Assembly: GCA_002356515.1 (NCBI GenBank)
Contig: AP017605.1
Span: 3,162,001-3,226,000, forward strand
From: Mesorhizobium loti
Lineage (GTDB): Bacteria > Pseudomonadota > Alphaproteobacteria > Rhizobiales > Rhizobiaceae
Reading direction: 5' to 3'
DNA length: 64,000 nucleotides
Numbering within the stretch: position 1 is the first letter of the stretch; each line of letters starts with the position of its first letter. Below the pieces are notes generated by a model, which was given only the letters and a program-made list of their open reading frames with translations, made no database searches and was not told the DNA's origin. Made by a program: the position numbers and the translations under genes. Shown piece after piece: positions 59,980 through 64,000 of this stretch.

Positions 59980-61747
59980 TCAGCAGCTCCTTCGTGCGAT
60001 TGAGGAGCTCGGTGCGAACCCGGAGCAGCTCGCGGCCGTACGTGAGACCGGTCACTGTGTGGTGCTTGCCGGCCCTGGAAGCGGCAAGACCAAGACGCTG
60101 ACAACCGCGATGGCTCGTACGCTCGCGGAGGATGTGGCGGATCCTCGCGGCGTCGCATGCATCACCTATAACAACGAATGTGCGATCGAACTCGAAACGC
60201 GGCTCGCGCGCCTTGGCGTGGAAGCCGGCGATCGCGCCTTCATTGGTACTGTGCATGGCTTTGCGCTGAGCCAGGTGATCGCCCCCTATGCTCGTTGCGT
60301 GCCGGCTGGACTGCCTGTCGATTTCCGGGTTGCGACCCGCGCCGAGACGCGCGCTGCTGTGGAGGTCGCCTACGCGAACGCGATCGGAGGCGCAGACGAT
60401 CCTCATCGCCGATGGAGCTTCACCTCGGAGAAACGTCGGCGGGACGTCGATCGCTCCCGGCCGGAGTGGCGAGGGCGAAATCCAGAACTCGCCACGTTCA
60501 TCGAAGCCTATGAGAGCGAGCTTCGACGGCAAGGCTTGATCGATTTCGACGATATGCCGCTGCTGGCCTATCACATGATCAAGCAACACGGCTGGATCCG
60601 AGATGCGCTTCGCGCCCGCTTCCCCGTCCTGTTCGTCGACGAATATCAGGATCTCGGCCATGCGCTGCACGAGCTTGTTCTCTTGTTGTGCTTCGGCGGG
60701 GGCATTCGCCTGTTTGCAGTCGGGGATGCGGACCAATCGATCTACAGTTTCACGGGAGCAAACTCGGAACTGCTCGAAAGTCTGACCGGACGCTCCGACG
60801 TGCGGACGATCAGGTTGCGCTTCAATTATCGATCGGGTGGAAAAATCGTGCGCGCTTCGCTGGGCGCATTGGGTGAGGAACGTGACTATCAGGTGGTCGC
60901 GGGCGCGCCCGAGGGCGAGCTCACATTCTGGTCGGTGCCCTTGGGCCTCGATATGCAAGCGCAAGCGATTGCCGACACCATCATTCCGAAACTCACAGAG
61001 AAGGGAATCGTACTAGACGAAATCGCCGTGCTGTATCGGGCCGCTTACCTTGGCGACAAGGTCGCGGAGGCGTTGAAGCAAACCAGTATTCCCTTCGTGC
61101 GGACCGACGGGAACGCGATTGTGCGGCGTAGCTCGCGGCTCGCTCGCTTCATCGAGGATTGTGCGCGCTGGGTAGTGGGCGGCTGGCGAGATGCGGATCC
61201 GCGCTATGGCCGTCTGCTTCGTCAAGCGCTGACGCTCGTGTACGGCAGGCAGGTCAGGGCGGACGAAGAGCAGAGTTTGTCGGATCAGCTCATCGGCCTT
61301 CTTCAGGCGACAGTAGATTCAGGCGATACTACGCACGCCTGGCTGGAACGCTTCAATCGCGAGCTGATTGCGCCATGGCGGTTGATCGCGCGAAACTCGG
61401 AGCAGGACTGGGATGTCTGCGCCGAGATGATTGCCAATACCGATCCGGCCGCGGGCCTTGATATCCCGCTCGCCCATTTTGCCGGTCGCGTCGAGGGGAC
61501 TGGGCGCGTGAGCCTAAGCACGCTGCACAGCGCGAAGGGACGAGAGTTCGACGCCGTCGTGATGTATGGGGTGAACGCGAGCGATCTTCCTAGCGAACGC
61601 GACAAGAAAAGTGCCACTGCTCTTCGAGAGGCCCGCCGCCTGTTTTACGTCGGCGTCACGCGCCCCCGCAAAGAGCTCAGCCTGATTTTCCAGGAGCATC
61701 ATTACTCGCCGTGGGTGAAGGAGCTCTTTGACAGAAGTCAGAATTGA
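59969..61747 (+). CDS. gajB: Gabija protein GajB (UvrD-like helicase)
   Basis: A 592-aa superfamily 1A helicase. GPGSGKT (Walker A, 35-41), CITYNNECAIELETRL (motif Ia region), VDEYQDLG (motif II), VGDADQSIYSFTGA (motif III), IRLRFNYRSG (motif IV), STLHSAKGREFDAV (motif V) and EARRLFYVGVTRPRKEL (motif VI) are all present. It partners the GajA nuclease. GTG at 59969 overlaps the gajA end by 11 bp. It is somewhat longer than the roughly 500-aa GajB proteins I know. It is the last gene of the operon and of the island. Confidence 0.85.
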   Translation: MSSSQQLLRAIEELGANPEQLAAVRETGHCVVLAGPGSGKTKTLTTAMARTLAEDVADPRGVACITYNNECAIELETRLARLGVEAGDRAFIGTVHGFALSQVIAPYARCVPAGLPVDFRVATRAETRAAVEVAYANAIGGADDPHRRWSFTSEKRRRDVDRSRPEWRGRNPELATFIEAYESELRRQGLIDFDDMPLLAYHMIKQHGWIRDALRARFPVLFVDEYQDLGHALHELVLLLCFGGGIRLFAVGDADQSIYSFTGANSELLESLTGRSDVRTIRLRFNYRSGGKIVRASLGALGEERDYQVVAGAPEGELTFWSVPLGLDMQAQAIADTIIPKLTEKGIVLDEIAVLYRAAYLGDKVAEALKQTSIPFVRTDGNAIVRRSSRLARFIEDCARWVVGGWRDADPRYGRLLRQALTLVYGRQVRADEEQSLSDQLIGLLQATVDSGDTTHAWLERFNRELIAPWRLIARNSEQDWDVCAEMIANTDPAAGLDIPLAHFAGRVEGTGRVSLSTLHSAKGREFDAVVMYGVNASDLPSERDKKSATALREARRLFYVGVTRPRKELSLIFQEHHYSPWVKELFDRSQN

Positions 61748-62763
61748 ACAATCGATGGGGCCATCGCTGCATACCTGCGGCCGACACCGGCAGTCCTTGC
61801 CCCCTTTGCGGCCTTGGTTGAAGCGTTTTGGCATTGCGGTTGAAATACGATCTGCTTCCGACTCTCATGAGACGACTCCACGCAAGGCGCCGTAAGTCTG
61901 AGAAAAGTAAGACGGGGAGCAATCGCTCGACCCTCGAAGCCACCTTCAGGAGGGGTGGCGCACCCGACAAGATTCGAACTTGTGACCTCTACCTTCGGAG
62001 GGCATCGACTAGCCTCTGTCCCCAGATTGGGAAGCTTTGGACTAAACCGCATGCCTTCGGTAGCAGAAGAACGCCTCTTCAATAGTGGGTGTTGCGATGT
62101 AGCGGTCTACCGACTCTAACCCCCAGAACCAGAAGTTCGATCATGTTTGTACCGCTGCGGAATCGCGACACCAGCGTCCTCATACTCAAGCGCATTTCGA
62201 CCGGAGGCGCAAATGCAGAAAGTACAACAACTTCCAAGAGCCCTAGTCGGTCTCTGATTGTTGAACGGTCCGGTGACGGATTTGGGGCCGACTGCAGACG
62301 GTCGGCTTTCGGCTAGGTCGCTTGGAAGCCGCCGTTCCAGACCGCGACCTTCGAAGATACGATCTCATCCGGCTCGATGACCGCAAAAGTATCACAAAGA
62401 ATTTTGGAACCATGCGCTGCAACGGAAACATCTTAAGACCTGATGCACACTTCCCTTGCAATGACGACAGCGGCACTGCGGATGCCAGGCACCGCCAACA
62501 GAAGCGCAGCTACCACAATCGCGCATAGCCATTTCGTGGCGCGGACAATGGTCATGTCAATCCATCGCGGCATATGAAGGCTAGCTTCGCTCAGAGTAGC
62601 CCGCACTGATGCGGCCCGCCCGTTGTTTAGATGGAAGCTATGGATCCAGTGCCAGGGAATTTTTTCAACACCCCAAGGTCGGATTTGCTCCTGACGTATT
62701 GCCAAACGTCAAAAAAGATTCAACCGTTTGTCGCGCCTTCGTGCAACCTCTCGTAATGTCATC
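61748..62763. other. Island edge: intergenic DNA with a tRNA fragment, no supported gene
   Basis: About 1 kb without a supported gene. It includes the tRNA-Arg 3' fragment (61956-62006). On the minus strand near 62315-62385 one frame reads AVIEPDEIVSSKVAVWNGGF then QAT and stop, possibly the tail of a decayed gene. Everything else is short frames. This is the probable junction between the island and chromosomal DNA. Confidence 0.45.
61956..62006 (-). other. 3' fragment of tRNA-Arg(CCG), attachment-site remnant
   Basis: On the minus strand this gives an anticodon loop CTCCGAA (anticodon CCG), a variable loop, a perfect T-arm ACAAG-TTCGAAT-CTTGT, and the 3' acceptor strand CGGGTGC-G-CCA with encoded CCA. 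The D-arm and 5' acceptor strand are absent upstream, so it is not a functional tRNA. Truncated tRNA 3' ends are the usual footprint of tyrosine-integrase elements inserted into tRNA genes. Confidence 0.7.
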
Positions 62764-63801
62764 TCAATAGAAGTTGGGCGCGCCGCCGACGTGCTTGTAG
62801 ACTTCCGCGACATTGCCAGAGGTCACGGCTACCCCCGGCAGCACAATCCACGGCGGCACAGCATTGCCGGTCAGCCCGACAATCGCGGCCATCGCCGCGA
62901 TCTCGCCCTGTTCGAAAGGCCGCTGCGCGGCAACTCCCTTGACGATCGTTCCTTCAAGAAGGGCCTCAGCGATCGCGCTACCGAGATCCACCGTGGTCAT
63001 GACCGGGATCCGGGAGCGGCCAGAAAAAGCCGGCAGCGATGCAACTGCTGGCTCGTCCCAGACGACAAACAGTCCATCCAGGTCAGGATTGGCATCGAGG
63101 TAGAGACCAACCGCGCTGCCGGCATTTGCTGGCACTTCAAATTTCAGCTGCGTCAGTGTGATGTCCGGGCGCTCGTGCTGCATCCACTTGCCGAATGCGA
63201 TCTCACGCTGCGCCGTCGCAAAGAAGTCGACATTGTAGGCAACCACGCAGACTGTGCCGTTCTGCCGGATGTGCGGCGAAATTAGACTGGCGGCGATCTG
63301 GCCAAGGCCGAAATTGTCCGACGATATGACGCTTACATAGTCGGTCTCCTGAAGCAGGCCGGAAGGCGCGTTGTCGAGTAGGATGAGCTTGATCCCGGCG
63401 ACCGCCAGTTTGCGGAAAGCTGCGGCCACGGCCGTGCTTCCGACGGGGATGCTGATCACGGCATCAGGCTTCGATTGCACCAGCCGCTCGATCGCTGCGA
63501 TCTGGGTGGCCGCGTCGTAGCCGCAATCGACGATGTCAACGACGACGGCGCCGGCCAGCTCCAAGCCGGCCTTGATGCCCGCTATCTGACGCTGCGCCCA
63601 ATCCGAAGCGGTCGTGTGCAGCACGATCGCCACGCGGAAGGCTCTTTCCCTGGCGCGCTCCAGCATGTCGGCAGATGGGAGCAGCAATTCGGGAGATGCC
63701 GGCCGTTCGCCGTGTGGCCCCAAACCTGCAACCACTGGACGCGCGACGGACGAAACCGGCAACGCACATCCAGACGGAATTGCTGCATCAGCTCTCTGCA
63801 T
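62764..63801 (-). CDS. RbsB-like sugar-binding protein without an evident signal peptide
   Basis: A 345-aa protein with a type 1 periplasmic-binding fold (RAFRVAIVLHTTASDWAQRQIAGIKAGLELAG at about 55-86, KPDAVISIPVGSTAVAAAFRKLAVAGIKLILLDNAP, GLFVVWDEPAV). The first 50 residues are not hydrophobic enough for a Sec signal, so it may be cytoplasmic, misannotated at the start, or an exported protein with an unusual leader. The ATG at 63801 is supported by GGGAGGAG 7 nt upstream. Its neighbours are off the window. The ligand is probably a sugar or polyol. Confidence 0.8.
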   Translation of the reverse strand: MQRADAAIPSGCALPVSSVARPVVAGLGPHGERPASPELLLPSADMLERARERAFRVAIVLHTTASDWAQRQIAGIKAGLELAGAVVVDIVDCGYDAATQIAAIERLVQSKPDAVISIPVGSTAVAAAFRKLAVAGIKLILLDNAPSGLLQETDYVSVISSDNFGLGQIAASLISPHIRQNGTVCVVAYNVDFFATAQREIAFGKWMQHERPDITLTQLKFEVPANAGSAVGLYLDANPDLDGLFVVWDEPAVASLPAFSGRSRIPVMTTVDLGSAIAEALLEGTIVKGVAAQRPFEQGEIAAMAAIVGLTGNAVPPWIVLPGVAVTSGNVAEVYKHVGGAPNFY

Positions 63802-63928
63802 CCCGTTGCTCCTCCCGCCCGCCACCTCTGCGGGGCAGCTTTATTGGATCGAACCTACCGCAGGGGTTCGGGTTTGCAAGCATCACGGCTGACCGCGGTG
63901 ACTGCGCGACAGCGGGCGGACTGCACGC

Positions 63929-64000
63929 TCAACCGCCAGTCATAGCCGTCTTCTCGGCAACGGCCAGCAAATCGGTAACCCCGGCGTGGGCAAGCGGCGT
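63929..64000 (-). CDS. Partial gene at the right edge
   Basis: The last 24 codons of a minus-strand frame (LAHAGVTDLLAVAEKTAMTGG then TGA at 63931-63929) are visible, running in from beyond the edge. Same-strand position 127 bp upstream of the sugar-binding gene suggests one operon. No family can be assigned from so little. Confidence 0.4.
   Translation of the reverse strand, partial: TPLAHAGVTDLLAVAEKTAMTGG

Noticed and set aside
61956..62006. A functional tRNA-Arg gene
   Set aside because: The D-arm and 5' acceptor strand are missing, so only the 3' portion exists.
1..64000. CRISPR arrays, rRNA operons and insertion sequences
   Set aside because: No regularly spaced direct repeats, no rRNA sequence and no transposase with terminal repeats were seen anywhere in the window.

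Overview
The window looks like chromosome of a Mesorhizobium-type alphaproteobacterium (Rhizobiales). It is GC-rich and carries several hallmarks of that order: HWE-type histidine kinases, GGAAC-N16-CGTT (EcfG) general-stress promoters, an alpha-r14/NfeR1-like small RNA with three CUCCUCCC loops, an hsp20 gene behind an RpoH promoter and a ROSE-like RNA thermometer, and DUF982, DUF1185 and host-attachment proteins. The genus is inferred from gene content, not from a marker gene.

Region A (1-18.9 kb) is metabolic chromosome. A SorC regulator lies between a sugar-binding ABC protein (leftward) and a class I LacD/YihT-like aldolase followed by a ROK kinase fused to a P-loop kinase. One 20-bp motif recurs in front of both units. 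Next, a GntR/FCD regulator diverges from an eight-gene catabolic and transport operon (5945-14719): a DUF1185 protein, an alpha/beta-hydrolase/flavin-reductase/NUDIX-like fusion, a luciferase-like monooxygenase, an aldehyde dehydrogenase and a complete polyamine-type ABC importer. A DeoR regulator, a hypothetical protein, an NAD(P)-binding protein and a divergent DsbA/LysR pair follow.

Region B (18.9-32 kb) starts with a large serine recombinase whose last ~70 codons run through a palindrome resembling a tRNA 3' end and two terminator-bearing direct repeats, so this looks like an integration junction. Beyond it are a small HTH protein, a UvrA paralogue, a duplicated and decayed DUF983 gene, an ABM-fold protein, a dCache-GGDEF cyclase, a LOV-GGDEF-EAL phosphodiesterase and a GlxA-type AraC regulator.

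Region C (33-46 kb) is a stress and envelope region of short genes: CspA, the sRNA, Hsp20, two HWE kinases (one preceded by a KaiC stump), a response regulator, an L,D-transpeptidase, a host-attachment protein, DUF982 and two transglutaminases.

Region D (46.6-62 kb) is a defence island. It opens with decayed conjugative-element genes (a lytic transglycosylase with a nonsense codon and a frameshifted DUF736) and ends near a 3' fragment of tRNA-Arg(CCG). Inside are a TIR-like protein, an unknown small gene and Shedu (rightward). A tightly coupled leftward four-gene operon follows (unknown protein, QueC-like PP-loop enzyme, HTH-M78 peptidase, PIN protein). The last unit is a rightward operon of AbiEi-like and AbiEii-like genes, a PD-(D/E)XK nuclease and Gabija GajAB. 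The QueC-like operon fits no defence system I can name and is the best candidate for something undescribed. Region E (62.7-64 kb) returns to sugar ABC transport.
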